Source: Azoarcus sp. CIB
Lineage (GTDB): Bacteria; Pseudomonadota; Gammaproteobacteria; Burkholderiales; Rhodocyclaceae
DNA: 64,000 nt
NCBI RefSeq assembly: GCF_001190925.1
Contig: NZ_CP011072.1
Coordinates: forward strand, 1 to 64,000
Direction: 5' to 3'
Shown here: positions 11,399 to 19,936 of the stretch, piece by piece
Layout of the letters: every line of letters begins with the position of its first letter
How positions within the stretch are numbered: position 1 is the stretch's first letter
Notes under the pieces: model-generated
The model's database searches: none
Told to the model about the DNA's origin: nothing
Seen by the model: only the letters and a program-made list of their open reading frames with translations
Position numbers and translations under genes: made by a program

Positions 11399-12073
11399 AT
11401 GCCCGCATCCGCTGCCCCTTCCTCCCGCACCCGCGTCCGCCGCATGCCCGAGCGCGCGCACTATGACAGCGACGCGATCGCCGCCATCGTCGACGCGACG
11501 ATGATCTGCAGCGTGGCCTTCCAGATCGACGGCGCGGTGCATGCCATCCCGACCCTCCATTGGCGCGAAGGCGAGCACCTGTATATCCACGGCGCCAAGG
11601 CGTCGCGCATGCTCAAGGCGCTTACGCAGGGCGAGGCCTGCGTCACCATTGCGCTCGCAGACGGGCTGGTGCTGGCACGCTCGGCCATGCACCACTCACT
11701 GAACTACCGCTCCGCGGTGATCTACGGCCGGTTCGAAGCGGTGACCGCCCCTGACGAGAAGCGGCGCAGCCTGCGGGCCTTCATCGACGGCCTTTACCCC
11801 GGACGCTGGGACACGCTGCGCCCGATCAGCGACAAGGAGTTGAACGCCACCAGCCTGCTGCGGATTCCGCTGACCGAGGCTTCGGCCAAGGTACGCGACG
11901 GGGGAGTGAAGGATGACGAGGCGGACCTGGGCTGGCCGGTGTGGGCGGGCGTGATTCCGCTGCACACGGGGCCCGGTACGCCGCGGATGGAAGGCGACAG
12001 TACCGAGCGCACTGTGCCACCAACACGTTTCGGCTGCCCCGGCGACAATAGTTCCGGGACTGACGCGGTCTGA
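11399..12073 (+). CDS. Pyridoxamine 5'-phosphate oxidase-family FMN-binding protein
   Basis: This 224-residue protein resembles the split-barrel flavin-binding family related to pyridoxamine-phosphate oxidase and nitroimidazole resistance proteins (Pyridox_ox_2 type). Landmarks are the start region RMPERAHYDSDAIAAIVD, the early strand MICSVAFQIDGAVHAIPTLHWREG, the motif YIHGAKASRMLKAL, and LARSAMHHSLNYRSAVIYGR near the flavin site. The last 25 residues look unstructured. It is divergent from a MocR regulator, a frequent arrangement for this family. The substrate is unknown. Confidence 0.8.
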   Translation: MPASAAPSSRTRVRRMPERAHYDSDAIAAIVDATMICSVAFQIDGAVHAIPTLHWREGEHLYIHGAKASRMLKALTQGEACVTIALADGLVLARSAMHHSLNYRSAVIYGRFEAVTAPDEKRRSLRAFIDGLYPGRWDTLRPISDKELNATSLLRIPLTEASAKVRDGGVKDDEADLGWPVWAGVIPLHTGPGTPRMEGDSTERTVPPTRFGCPGDNSSGTDAV

Positions 12074-12192
12074 AGTGGATGCAGCGAACGGGACGTCGGA
12101 CGGGGCGTTTCCCATTTGCAGCACCCGGCCGTCCCCTGTGGTGAAATTCGTGTTTGATTGCCGCTTGATCGTTTCAGCAGAAGGGTACTGTG

Positions 12193-12669
12193 ATGCGTGC
12201 CGTATGGATCTCCGGACTGACCGCGCTGGCGCTACTCGCCGGTTTTCTCTGGTATCTCGCGCCGCTGGACCCCGGCGCTCTGGCGCTTCAGTTCGCGTTC
12301 ACGCCCAGGGCGTTCGGGCAGATCGTCCACTTCTGGTCGCCGGCCGATCTCGCGCGTTACCGCAGCCATCTGTTGGTCGACGTCGCGTTGCTGCTCGCAT
12401 ACGGACTGTTCGGCTATCTGTACGCGACGCGGGCGGACGTGTTCGCTGCCCGTGCGCCAGCGTTCCGGCGCGTTCTCGCGTGGCTGCTGCCGGTCGCGGC
12501 ATGCCTCGACGCGCTGGAGAATGCGCTGCACTGGTGGCTCACGGAGGTGCCGCGCTTCGGGGTCGCGCCGCTGTACGCGCTGTCGGGTGGCGCGTCGTCG
12601 CTGAAGTGGCTGCTGATCCTGGGATTCGGACTGCTGAGCGTGTATGCGCTGTATCGCGCGGACGACTAG
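12193..12669 (+). CDS. Small integral membrane protein of unknown function
   Basis: The 158-residue product is very hydrophobic, with about four predicted transmembrane segments (residues about 3-25, 60-80, 95-115 and 130-152). Conserved-looking polar spots such as HFWSPADLARYRSHLLVD and DALENALHWWL lie between helices. A GTG codon directly precedes the ATG and could also serve as start. The 3' end overlaps the convergent gene by 4 bases. I do not recognise a family with a known role. Confidence 0.7.
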   Translation: MRAVWISGLTALALLAGFLWYLAPLDPGALALQFAFTPRAFGQIVHFWSPADLARYRSHLLVDVALLLAYGLFGYLYATRADVFAARAPAFRRVLAWLLPVAACLDALENALHWWLTEVPRFGVAPLYALSGGASSLKWLLILGFGLLSVYALYRADD

Positions 12670-13064
12670 CCGCGCCCGAACTGCACGCGGCAGTCGCTGC
12701 GCCCGCCGCACATCACCGCGTCCGCGAGCTGCTCGACCGCCTCCATGTTGTGCGCGTAGTTGTGCAGGGGGATGCGCACGGTGCGGCTGGCGAGCTGTGC
12801 GGGATCCTGGCTGATCACATGCACGAGGGCCGGCAGCGGCCGGCGGATACGCTCGCTCGTCGGCACCAGCCACGGTACCGCCGATTCGGCGGTCGCTTCG
12901 TCGATCGGTGAGGGCGCGGTCAGCAGGCGGCACAGGACGGATGCCGACCCGTCGTACCAGCATGCCCACACCGTTTCGATGCCGGTTGCGGCGGCCCCGC
13001 CGGACGCAGCGATGCCGCTCGCAAGCGCGCAAAGACCAGCAAGATACGCCTTCGGCTTTTCCAT
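12666..13064 (-). CDS. Small exported protein of unknown function
   Basis: The 132-residue product starts MEKPKAYLAGLCALASGIAA, a clear signal peptide with likely cleavage after an Ala-rich stretch near residue 25. The mature part has three or four cysteines (WACWYDG, VLCRLL, CGGRSDC) that could form disulphides in the periplasm. It is convergent with the membrane protein and overlaps it by 4 bases. No family was recognised. Confidence 0.65.
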   Translation of the reverse strand: MEKPKAYLAGLCALASGIAASGGAAATGIETVWACWYDGSASVLCRLLTAPSPIDEATAESAVPWLVPTSERIRRPLPALVHVISQDPAQLASRTVRIPLHNYAHNMEAVEQLADAVMCGGRSDCRVQFGRG

Positions 13065-13178
13065 ATCATGCCAATCCAATATCTGGAGGGCATTCTAGCT
13101 ATCACCATGGCACGGATCGCGGTAATCCCTCACGGGCGGCCGGGGCTTTGCGCCCCGCGATGCGTCATGTGCTAATGA

Positions 13179-13209
13179 TTGACGCGCCCCCGGCATCCCG
13201 GGCTATAAT
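13179..13209 (+). promoter_or_regulatory. Sigma-70-type promoter for tRNA-Leu
   Basis: TTGACG at 13179-13184 and a perfect TATAAT at 13204-13209 are separated by 19 bases, about 58 bases before the mature tRNA. The spacing is slightly long, but the -10 element is ideal. Confidence 0.6.
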
Positions 13210-13266
13210 CCGCGCCCTTCCGCAGTCATTGCAGTCCGCCACGAGCGGCCGCAGGAACGCGATGAA

Positions 13267-13351
13267 GCCTTGGTGGTGAAATTGGTAGACACGCTATCTT
13301 GAGGGGGTAGTGTCGAAAGACGTGCGAGTTCGAGTCTCGCCCAAGGCACCA
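13267..13351 (+). tRNA. tRNA-Leu (anticodon GAG)
   Basis: The 85-base gene has an acceptor stem GCCTTGG/CCAAGGC with discriminator A and an encoded CCA. The D-arm contains AAATTGGTAGACA. The anticodon arm CTATC-TTGAGGG-GGTAG gives anticodon GAG, and the T-arm has the GTTCGAGTC core. The long variable arm is typical of a class II leucine tRNA. It reads CUC/CUU codons. Confidence 0.96.
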
Positions 13352-13523
13352 TTCAGAAGTCCGAAGCAGTCCGATCTAGGCCAGCAATCCCGTGCAGCAC
13401 GAGGATTCTGGCCTTTTTCACGTCTACAACTGCGCACCTCGCGCGCGGGCATCGGACGCTTCCGGGGGCATCCGCGGGGGCACGCGGCGCTCCGCCGCCG
13501 CCCGATGCCCCCACCCCTCACAC

Positions 13524-14612
13524 TCACGCCGCCGCGAAGGCCTCGGCGACCGCCGGGCAGACGATGCGCCCGGCGTCGATGTTCACCCCTGCGGCGAGAT
13601 GCGGATCCTCTGCGGTCGCGAGCTGCCAGCCCTTGTCGGCGAGGGCGAGCACGAAGGGGAGGGTGGCGCTGTTGAGGGCGAAGGTGGAGGTGCGCGCGAC
13701 CGCGCCGGGCATGTTGGCGACGCAGTAGTGCACGATGCCGTCGACGATGTAGGTCGGGTCGGCGTGGGTGGTGGGGTGGCTGCTCTCGAAGCAGCCGCCC
13801 TGGTCGATCGAGACGTCGACCAGCACGGAACCGGGCTGCATGCGCGCCAGCCACTCGCGCGGCACGAGGCGGGGCGTGCGCGCGCCGGGCAACAGCGCGG
13901 CGCCGATGGTGAGGTCGGCCTTCAGCACCAGCGACTCGATCGCGCCGCCGGTGGCGTGGCGGGTGCGGATGCGTCCGGCGAAGAGTTCGTCGAGACGGCG
14001 CAGACGGTCCATCGAGGGGTCGGCGACGGTGACGTCGGCACCCAGCCCGACGGCCATGCGCGCGGCGTTGTAGCCGACCACGCCGCCGCCGAGGATCACG
14101 ACGCGCGCGGGCGCGACGCCGGGGACGCCGCCAAGCAGCACGCCGGAGCCGCCGTGCGGCTTCTCGAGGCAGCTCGCGCCGGCCTGGATCGACATGCGTC
14201 CGGCGACCTCGCTCATCGGCGCGAGCAGCGGCAGGCCGCCCGCGGGGCTGGTGACGGTCTCGTAGGCGATCGCGGTTGTTCCGGATGCGAGCAGCAGGCG
14301 CGTCTGTTGCGGGTCGGCGGCAAGGTGCAGGTAGGTGAACAGCACCTGGCCGGGCCGCAGCAGCGCGCATTCCTGCGGCTGCGGTTCCTTGACCTTGACG
14401 ACGAGTTCGGCGCGGGAATAGATCTCTTCCGCGCTATCGACGACTTCTGCGCCTTCGGCCCGGTACTGCTCGTCGGCCAGGCCGATCGCCGCACCGGCGC
14501 CGCTCTGCACCACGACGCTATGACCGTGGGCGAGCAGTTCGCGCACGCTGTGCGGCGTCGCGCCGACCCGGTACTCGTGCGTCTTGATTTCCTTCGGGAT
14601 GCCGATTTGCAT
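13524..14612 (-). CDS. ald: Alanine dehydrogenase
   Basis: Ald interconverts L-alanine and pyruvate plus ammonia with NAD. The 362-residue protein begins [17 protein letters not shown], the family's N-terminal substrate-domain signature, with the catalytic Lys in [10 protein letters not shown] near 75 and His in [10 protein letters not shown] near 96. The NAD-binding Rossmann motif [17 protein letters not shown] lies near 175. [14 protein letters not shown] near 270 is also characteristic. The start matches known family starts. A 16-base palindrome lies about 120 bases upstream and could be an operator. Confidence 0.95.
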   Translation of the reverse strand: MQIGIPKEIKTHEYRVGATPHSVRELLAHGHSVVVQSGAGAAIGLADEQYRAEGAEVVDSAEEIYSRAELVVKVKEPQPQECALLRPGQVLFTYLHLAADPQQTRLLLASGTTAIAYETVTSPAGGLPLLAPMSEVAGRMSIQAGASCLEKPHGGSGVLLGGVPGVAPARVVILGGGVVGYNAARMAVGLGADVTVADPSMDRLRRLDELFAGRIRTRHATGGAIESLVLKADLTIGAALLPGARTPRLVPREWLARMQPGSVLVDVSIDQGGCFESSHPTTHADPTYIVDGIVHYCVANMPGAVARTSTFALNSATLPFVLALADKGWQLATAEDPHLAAGVNIDAGRIVCPAVAEAFAAA

Positions 14613-14734
14613 GATCGAGGGTCCGTTGGAACGCAGGCGGCCCGCCTGCGGGGTCCGCGCCGGAGCGATGCGTGGCGGCCGCGGGAACTGTCGATGATGA
14701 ACGCGTTGGCGCCCACCTGTCATGCCGCAGTACA

Positions 14735-14750
14735 ACATTCGTGCGAATGT
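14735..14750. promoter_or_regulatory. Palindrome upstream of ald, candidate operator
   Basis: ACATTCG-TG-CGAATGT is a perfect 7-bp inverted repeat with a 2-base centre in the 303-bp divergent gap between ald and the HD-GYP gene. The protein that binds it is unknown. Lrp/AldR-type regulation of ald is known elsewhere, but this site does not clearly match an Lrp box. The rest of the gap shows nothing else I recognise. Confidence 0.35.
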
Positions 14751-14915
14751 CCGGCCGCGGTATCTGTGGCACTATTACCAAGGTGCTAGACGTCCTGGCG
14801 CTGCGGCGCGCCACTGCGCGATTTGCGGTTTTTCTTTTCATTCCTCCGGATAGCCTGCTAGCCTGTCGGCATCGCAGGAACGATCCGACCGACCACACCC
14901 TGTCACTCGACGAAA

Positions 14916-16073
14916 ATGACACCTCGGCAAGGTTTCGAACGCGTCTCACCCAACGACATCCGCCTCGGCGAGCCGCTGCCCTACGCGGTGTACGACGGGT
15001 CCGGGATGCTGTTGCTACAAGCCGGTTTCGTGATCAATACCGCGAAGCAGCGCGACGTACTGATCGCCAACGGCTGCTTCATCAGCAACGATGCGCGGCA
15101 CCCCAAGCCCGCGCATGCTGCGCTGCCGGTGGCGTCGGTGAGCGAGGAGCACAGCTCCTTCGAGATGTTCGACCTGCTCAAGCTGCGCCTCAAGCGCACC
15201 TTCGACCTGTACAGGCAAGGCAGCCTGGGTAACGAATTCGTGCCGCGCATCGAAGGCATCGCGCTGACGATCCAGGAGGCGTGCACGCACGACACCGACT
15301 CGGCGCTGGCCAACCTGCATCTCGACTACGACAGCTCCTACGCGGTGATCCACCACCTGCAGGCGGCGATGTTGTGCGAGCTGATCGGCAAGAAGCTGGG
15401 CGTGCCGGACGAATCGCGCCTGCCGCTGATCAAGGCCGGCCTCACGCACGACATCGGGCTGCTCGACATCCAGGACGTGCTCGACCAGCAGCTCGAGCCG
15501 CTGACCCCCTTGCAGCGCGAACGCATCAACCGCCATCCGATCGACAGCGAATCCATCCTCACGGGCCTCGGCGTGCGCGAGAAGACCTGGCTCGACCCGG
15601 TGCGCCACCATCACGAACGGCTCGACGGCACGGGCTACCCCGACGGCAGCTCGGGCGACGCGATCAGCCTGCCGACGCGGGTGCTGGCGATCGCCGACAT
15701 CTACAGCGCGATGGTGCGCGACCGCCCTTACCGCAAGGCGATGGTGTCGACCGAGGCGATGCGCAAGCTGATGCTGGAGCAGGGCTCGGCCACCGACGGC
15801 CGCCTGATCGGCATGATGATCAAGGAGATCGGTGTGTTCCCGCCGGGTGCGACCGTGCGCCTCGCCAGCGGGGAGATCGCGGTCGTGAAGAAGCGCACGA
15901 CGAACACCGCCTGTCCGCTGGTATTTTCCTTCGTCCGCGCCGACGGCATGCCGATGCTCACCCCGGCGCAGCGCGACACCGCGCATGAGGACTGCCGCAT
16001 CGAGGGCATGGTGCCGTTTTCCAGCCACCGCGGCTCGGTCGTGGTGCTGCGCGGCCTGTGGAACCGCCACTGA
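14916..16073 (+). CDS. HD-GYP domain cyclic-di-GMP phosphodiesterase
   Basis: This 385-residue protein is probably a cytoplasmic c-di-GMP hydrolase. An N-terminal domain of unknown type (about 1-120) precedes an HD-GYP domain (about 135-320). The domain has the metal ligands in GLTHDIGLLDIQD and the diagnostic HHHERLDGTGYPDG with the GYP triad intact, followed by RVLAIADIYSAMVRDRPYRKA. An adjacent bacteriohemerythrin starts 11 bases after the stop and a diguanylate cyclase follows, so the cluster may link an oxygen or redox signal to c-di-GMP. Confidence 0.88.
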   Translation: MTPRQGFERVSPNDIRLGEPLPYAVYDGSGMLLLQAGFVINTAKQRDVLIANGCFISNDARHPKPAHAALPVASVSEEHSSFEMFDLLKLRLKRTFDLYRQGSLGNEFVPRIEGIALTIQEACTHDTDSALANLHLDYDSSYAVIHHLQAAMLCELIGKKLGVPDESRLPLIKAGLTHDIGLLDIQDVLDQQLEPLTPLQRERINRHPIDSESILTGLGVREKTWLDPVRHHHERLDGTGYPDGSSGDAISLPTRVLAIADIYSAMVRDRPYRKAMVSTEAMRKLMLEQGSATDGRLIGMMIKEIGVFPPGATVRLASGEIAVVKKRTTNTACPLVFSFVRADGMPMLTPAQRDTAHEDCRIEGMVPFSSHRGSVVVLRGLWNRH

Positions 16074-16084
16074 GGACGAACCCG

Positions 16085-16495
16085 ATGAACCGCTTCGAAT
16101 GGAAGCCTGAATACTCCGTAGACGACGCCGAGATCGACCGCCAGCATGCGGAACTGATCGCGATCATCGACGAACTCGCGGGCCAGTTGCACGGCGAGGG
16201 TCCGTCGGACGGGGCACGCAGCGTCTTCGACCACCTCGCGCATTACGTGACGACGCATTTCGCGTACGAGGAAGAACGCATCACCCGCGCCGGCTACCCC
16301 GACGACAAGGTCGCCGAGCACCAGGCCGAGCACAACGCGATCCTGCGCCAGCTGCAGGAGTTCGAGCGCGTCTTCGAAAGCGGCGACGCCGCGGCGCTGC
16401 AGGAGATGATGCCCTTCCTCTACGGCGAATGGCTGATCCATCACATCTGCGGCACCGACAAGGAATACGTGCCCTACCTCACGGCCGCACGCTGA
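16085..16495 (+). CDS. Bacteriohemerythrin
   Basis: This 136-residue protein binds O2 at a non-haem di-iron centre in a four-helix bundle. The iron ligands are visible in order: DRQHAEL near 20, the second His in TTHFAYEEERI near 60, HQAEHNAIL near 80, and HHICGTDKEY near 120. It begins NRFEWKPEYSVDDAEID, matching the family's W-x-P-x-(Y/F)-S-V-x(3)-D-x-Q start. The gene is tightly linked to the HD-GYP gene upstream and probably co-transcribed. Oxygen storage or sensing is inferred from the family. Confidence 0.93.
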   Translation: MNRFEWKPEYSVDDAEIDRQHAELIAIIDELAGQLHGEGPSDGARSVFDHLAHYVTTHFAYEEERITRAGYPDDKVAEHQAEHNAILRQLQEFERVFESGDAAALQEMMPFLYGEWLIHHICGTDKEYVPYLTAAR

Positions 16496-16633
16496 AGCAG
16501 CGGCGGGGCACGCTCGCGCGAGCGCCCAAACCGGGCAGTCCTACGACACCGGCAAACGCCCCGTTCATGACAAGCTGATCGGGAGCGGACTAGAATGGGC
16601 TGCTAACCCGTCCCTTGCGCGGTTCCTATCGCC

Positions 16634-18715
16634 ATGCTCCGCATCCCTGACCGCTTCTACTGGGTGCTTCCACTCGGGGCATGGACGGTGCTGATCCTGC
16701 TATCCATCGGCCTGACGCTGTACCAGAGCCAGAACGCCGCGTTCGCGACAGCACGCCAGCAGGGGCGCGACATCTTCCACATGATCGAGGCGATGCGCCT
16801 GTGGAATTCCCGGGCCGGCGGCGTGTTCGTGCGCCAGAGCGCGACGACGCCGCCGAACAAATATCTCGAACTGCCCGAACGCGACCCCGTCACGACTTCA
16901 GGCATCCCCCTCACGACCGTCAATCCGGCCTACATGACGCGCCAGATGGCCGGCGTCATCGAGAGCGAGAGCGGGATCCTCATCCACATCACCAGCCTGC
17001 GCCCGATCAATCCGGGCAACGTCGCCGACCCGTGGGAGGTGCAGGCGCTGCAAGCCTTCGAGAAGGGCAGCGAGAAGGAACGCAGCGAAATCCTCCACAC
17101 CAGCAGGGAACCGCTGATCCGCTATATGGCGCCGCTCTTCGTGCGCAAGGAATGCCTGGAGTGCCACCAGCAGCAGCACTACAAGATCGGTGACGTGCGC
17201 GGCGGCATCAGCGTGTCGATCCCTGCGACGGACTTCGTCGCGCGGCTCGACGCGTCGCGGCGCCAGCTCGTGATCACGCACGCCGGCGTGTGGGCGCTGG
17301 TCGCGCTGATGCTGACAATCTACCTACGCCAGTATCGCGTGCAGTGGTCCAGCCTCAAGACGCTCACCGCGACGCTCGAAGACCGCGTGCGCGAGCGCAC
17401 CGCCAAGCTGGAGGAGGAAACCGCCGCGCACCGCGCCAGCGAGCTGGAGGCGCGGCAGCACCACCAGCGCTTCCTCGACCTCGTGAACACCACCGACGGC
17501 ATCGTGTGGGAAGCCGATGCCCGGACCTTCGTGTTCGCCTTCGTCAGCCGCAAGGCCGAGAGCCTGCTCGGCTACCCGGTCGAGGACTGGCAGACGCCCG
17601 GCTTCTGGGTCGCGCACCTGCACCCCGAGGACCGCGAGTGGGCGCCGCAATACTGCGCCTCGTGCACCGGCCGGCTCGAGCCACACCGCTTCGAATACCG
17701 CTTCATGGCGAAAGACGGGCGTGTCGTGTGGCTGGAGGACATCGTCACGGTGGTGGCCGAGAACGGCGCGCCGAAGCTGTTGCGCGGCCTGATGGTCGAT
17801 ATCACCGCGCGCCGCGAGGCCGAACTCGAAGTCCGCCACCTCACGCAACGTCTGACGCTGGCGACGCGCGCGGCGCACATCGGCATCTGGGAATACGAAC
17901 CGCGCAGCGGCAAGGTCGTGTGGGACAGCACGATGCACGAACTCTTCGGCCTGAGCCCCGACGAGTTCCGCGGACACTTCGACGACGTGCTGGCGCTGGT
18001 ACTGCCCGATGACGTCCCGCACCTCACCAAGCTGGTCGACGAGGCCCTGCGCACCGGCAGCGATTTCGTCACGACCTTCCGCATCCTGCGCCACGGCACC
18101 GAGGTCCGCCACATCGACGCCCAGGCCGTGCTGGTACCCGGCAACGGCCACCAGCCGGTGCGCATGATCGGCGTCAATCGCGACGTCACCGAGCGCAAGC
18201 GCAACGAGCAGGAGCTGCTGCGCCTGGCGACCACCGACGTGCTCACCGGCTGCTACAACCGCGGTTATCTGCAGCGCATGCTGGAACTGGAGATCGACCG
18301 CGCGCGGCGCCACGGCGACGCGCTGTCGCTGCTGATGTATGACCTCGACCGCTTCAAGAGCATCAACGACACCTGGGGCCACGGCGTCGGCGACGACGTG
18401 CTGGCGCATGGCGCGGCGGTCGTGCGCGACACGATCCGCCGCACCGACACGCTGGCGCGCTGGGGCGGCGAGGAGTTCATGGTGCTGTGCCCGCACACCT
18501 CGACCGCGGAAGCGAAGGTGCTCGGCGAGCGCGTGCAGCAGGCGCTGCGCGAGCATCCGACGCCGCCCGCGGGCGTCGTCACGGCGAGCATCGGCGTCGT
18601 CACGCTGCGCCCCGAGGACGACACCGACACCCTGCTCAAGCGCGCCGACGACCTGATGTATCGCGCCAAGCAGTCGGGCCGCGACCGCGTCTGCTGCGAC
18701 GCGGACGAGGCCTGA
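16634..18715 (+). CDS. Haem/DUF3365-sensor diguanylate cyclase with two PAS domains
   Basis: This 693-residue membrane protein has a first transmembrane helix (about 15-35) and a periplasmic DUF3365/Tll0287-like domain (about 40-195) with a c-type haem-like CLECH motif near 177. A second helix (about 215-235), a short coiled coil, two PAS/PAC modules (about 275-395 and 405-525) and a GGDEF domain (about 535-690) follow. The active site is RWGGEEF, preceded by RRTD, the RxxD inhibitory site at the standard 5-residue spacing. It should make c-di-GMP in response to a redox or gas ligand at the haem, which is inferred. It follows the bacteriohemerythrin gene on the same strand. Confidence 0.9.
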   Translation: MLRIPDRFYWVLPLGAWTVLILLSIGLTLYQSQNAAFATARQQGRDIFHMIEAMRLWNSRAGGVFVRQSATTPPNKYLELPERDPVTTSGIPLTTVNPAYMTRQMAGVIESESGILIHITSLRPINPGNVADPWEVQALQAFEKGSEKERSEILHTSREPLIRYMAPLFVRKECLECHQQQHYKIGDVRGGISVSIPATDFVARLDASRRQLVITHAGVWALVALMLTIYLRQYRVQWSSLKTLTATLEDRVRERTAKLEEETAAHRASELEARQHHQRFLDLVNTTDGIVWEADARTFVFAFVSRKAESLLGYPVEDWQTPGFWVAHLHPEDREWAPQYCASCTGRLEPHRFEYRFMAKDGRVVWLEDIVTVVAENGAPKLLRGLMVDITARREAELEVRHLTQRLTLATRAAHIGIWEYEPRSGKVVWDSTMHELFGLSPDEFRGHFDDVLALVLPDDVPHLTKLVDEALRTGSDFVTTFRILRHGTEVRHIDAQAVLVPGNGHQPVRMIGVNRDVTERKRNEQELLRLATTDVLTGCYNRGYLQRMLELEIDRARRHGDALSLLMYDLDRFKSINDTWGHGVGDDVLAHGAAVVRDTIRRTDTLARWGGEEFMVLCPHTSTAEAKVLGERVQQALREHPTPPAGVVTASIGVVTLRPEDDTDTLLKRADDLMYRAKQSGRDRVCCDADEA

Positions 18716-18727
18716 ATACCGCCGCGC

Positions 18728-19639
18728 TCACTCCAGCCCGGTGGCGATCCGGTACGCGGCCGCCGCCTCCACCAGCCAGTCGCGGAAGGCCGCCAGCGAA
18801 GCCGTCTCCGCCTTGCGTTCGGGGATGATCAGGTAATAGGCCTTGGCGCTGAGATAGACGTGGTTGCAGGGAATCACCAGGCGACCGCTGTCGAGTTCCT
18901 CGCGGATCAGGAAGGGCGGGATCAGCGCGATCCCCATGTCCTGCATCGCCGCCTGCGCCAGCATCGAGAACAGCTCGTAGCGCGTGCCGGTCATGTCGTG
19001 CGCGACCTGCAGCCCCAGCGATCCGAACCAATCGCGCCAGCCATACGGCCGCGTCGACTGCTGCAGCAATGGAAACGTCGCGATCTCCTCCGGCGCGAGC
19101 GCGGTGCGTCCCTGCAGCATGCGCGGACTGCACACCGGGGTGGCGTTCTCGCGCATCAGGAAATGCGCCTCGGTGCCGGGCCAGCCGGCGTCGCCGAAGT
19201 ACAGCGCGGCATCGAACTCGGTGTCGGCGAACAGGAAGGGGCGCGTGCGGTTGTTCATGTTGACGGTGACGTCGGGATGCCGCGCGAGGAACTCGCCGAG
19301 CCGCGGCAGCAGCCAGCGGGTCGCAAAGGTTGGCATCACCGCGAGCTCGATCGTCGCGCCGCGGCCGTGGTGGGCCATCACCGACAGCGTGTCGCGCTCC
19401 ATCGCGTCGAGGCGCGCACTGATCTGGCGGCTGTAGGACAGGCCCGCCTCGGTGAGCGTGACGCCGCGCTTGGTGCGGCGGAACAGGCGCAGCCCGAGAA
19501 AGTCCTCGAGCGAGGCGATCTGGCGGCAGATCGCGCTCTGCGTGAGCGCGAGCTCCTCGGCCGCGCGCGTGAAGCTCTCGTGCCGCGCGGCGCGCTCGAA
19601 GGCGAGCAGGGCGGCGGTGCTGGGGATCTTGCGGCGCAT
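18728..19639 (-). CDS. LysR-family regulator of glutaryl-CoA dehydrogenase (GcdR/GcvA-like)
   Basis: This 303-residue regulator has an N-terminal winged helix-turn-helix (AARHESFTRAAEELALTQSAICRQI, about 15-40) and the LysR effector domain. It resembles the GcvA branch. The start MRRKIPS is supported by GGAGG five bases upstream. It is divergent from gcdH, with about 300 bp between them, and in many beta- and gammaproteobacteria the adjacent LysR gene controls gcdH in response to glutarate or glutaryl-CoA. That role is inferred here. Confidence 0.87.
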   Translation of the reverse strand: MRRKIPSTAALLAFERAARHESFTRAAEELALTQSAICRQIASLEDFLGLRLFRRTKRGVTLTEAGLSYSRQISARLDAMERDTLSVMAHHGRGATIELAVMPTFATRWLLPRLGEFLARHPDVTVNMNNRTRPFLFADTEFDAALYFGDAGWPGTEAHFLMRENATPVCSPRMLQGRTALAPEEIATFPLLQQSTRPYGWRDWFGSLGLQVAHDMTGTRYELFSMLAQAAMQDMGIALIPPFLIREELDSGRLVIPCNHVYLSAKAYYLIIPERKAETASLAAFRDWLVEAAAAYRIATGLE

Positions 19640-19681
19640 CGATGCCTCCATAAAGTGCGCAACGCGCATGACAGGGAGAAG

Positions 19682-19778
19682 CGTAGGGCGGAAAAGCCGA
19701 AGGCGCCTTCCGCCGAATGAGCGCCGGTGCAGTCTCGACGGCTGCATGGCGGAAGGCGCAGCGCTTTTCCGCCCTACG
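19682..19778. repeat. REP-like palindromic element
   Basis: Outer arms CGTAGGGCGGAAAAG and its complement (15 bp, perfect) enclose inner arms GCGCCTTCCGCC/GGCGGAAGGCGC (12 bp, perfect). A related element with the same GTAGGGCGG start lies at 29242-29342. It is transcribed-spacer DNA with no coding potential. Confidence 0.8.
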
Positions 19779-19806
19779 AGTCCTACGAGTCTGCACGTCT
19801 CTCGAA

Positions 19807-19842
19807 GTGCGTTTTACGCACAAGCTACCACGAAATTTTCGT
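19807..19842. promoter_or_regulatory. Two palindromes in the gcdH promoter region, candidate LysR sites
   Basis: GTGCGT-TTT-ACGCAC (19807-19821) and ACGAAA-T-TTTCGT (19830-19842) are both perfect 6-bp inverted repeats, about 23 bases apart centre to centre. They lie about 100 bases before gcdH. LysR regulators bind such paired dyads. Confidence 0.45.
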
Positions 19843-19936
19843 TTGTCGCGACGCCCGGCGCTGACTACAGTTCAGTCACTGAGCAGAGCCGGGTGGTCCC
19901 GGCCCACGACCAAACGCCGCATTGAGGAGATTCAAC

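Noticed and set aside
12075-12911. Plus-strand frame overlapping the membrane protein and the exported protein
   Set aside because: It is Arg-rich in the antisense or shifted frame of two better supported genes with hydrophobic segments and a signal peptide.
13392-14789. Long plus-strand frame across the ald gene
   Set aside because: Antisense to alanine dehydrogenase, whose motifs and start are clear; no independent coding signal.
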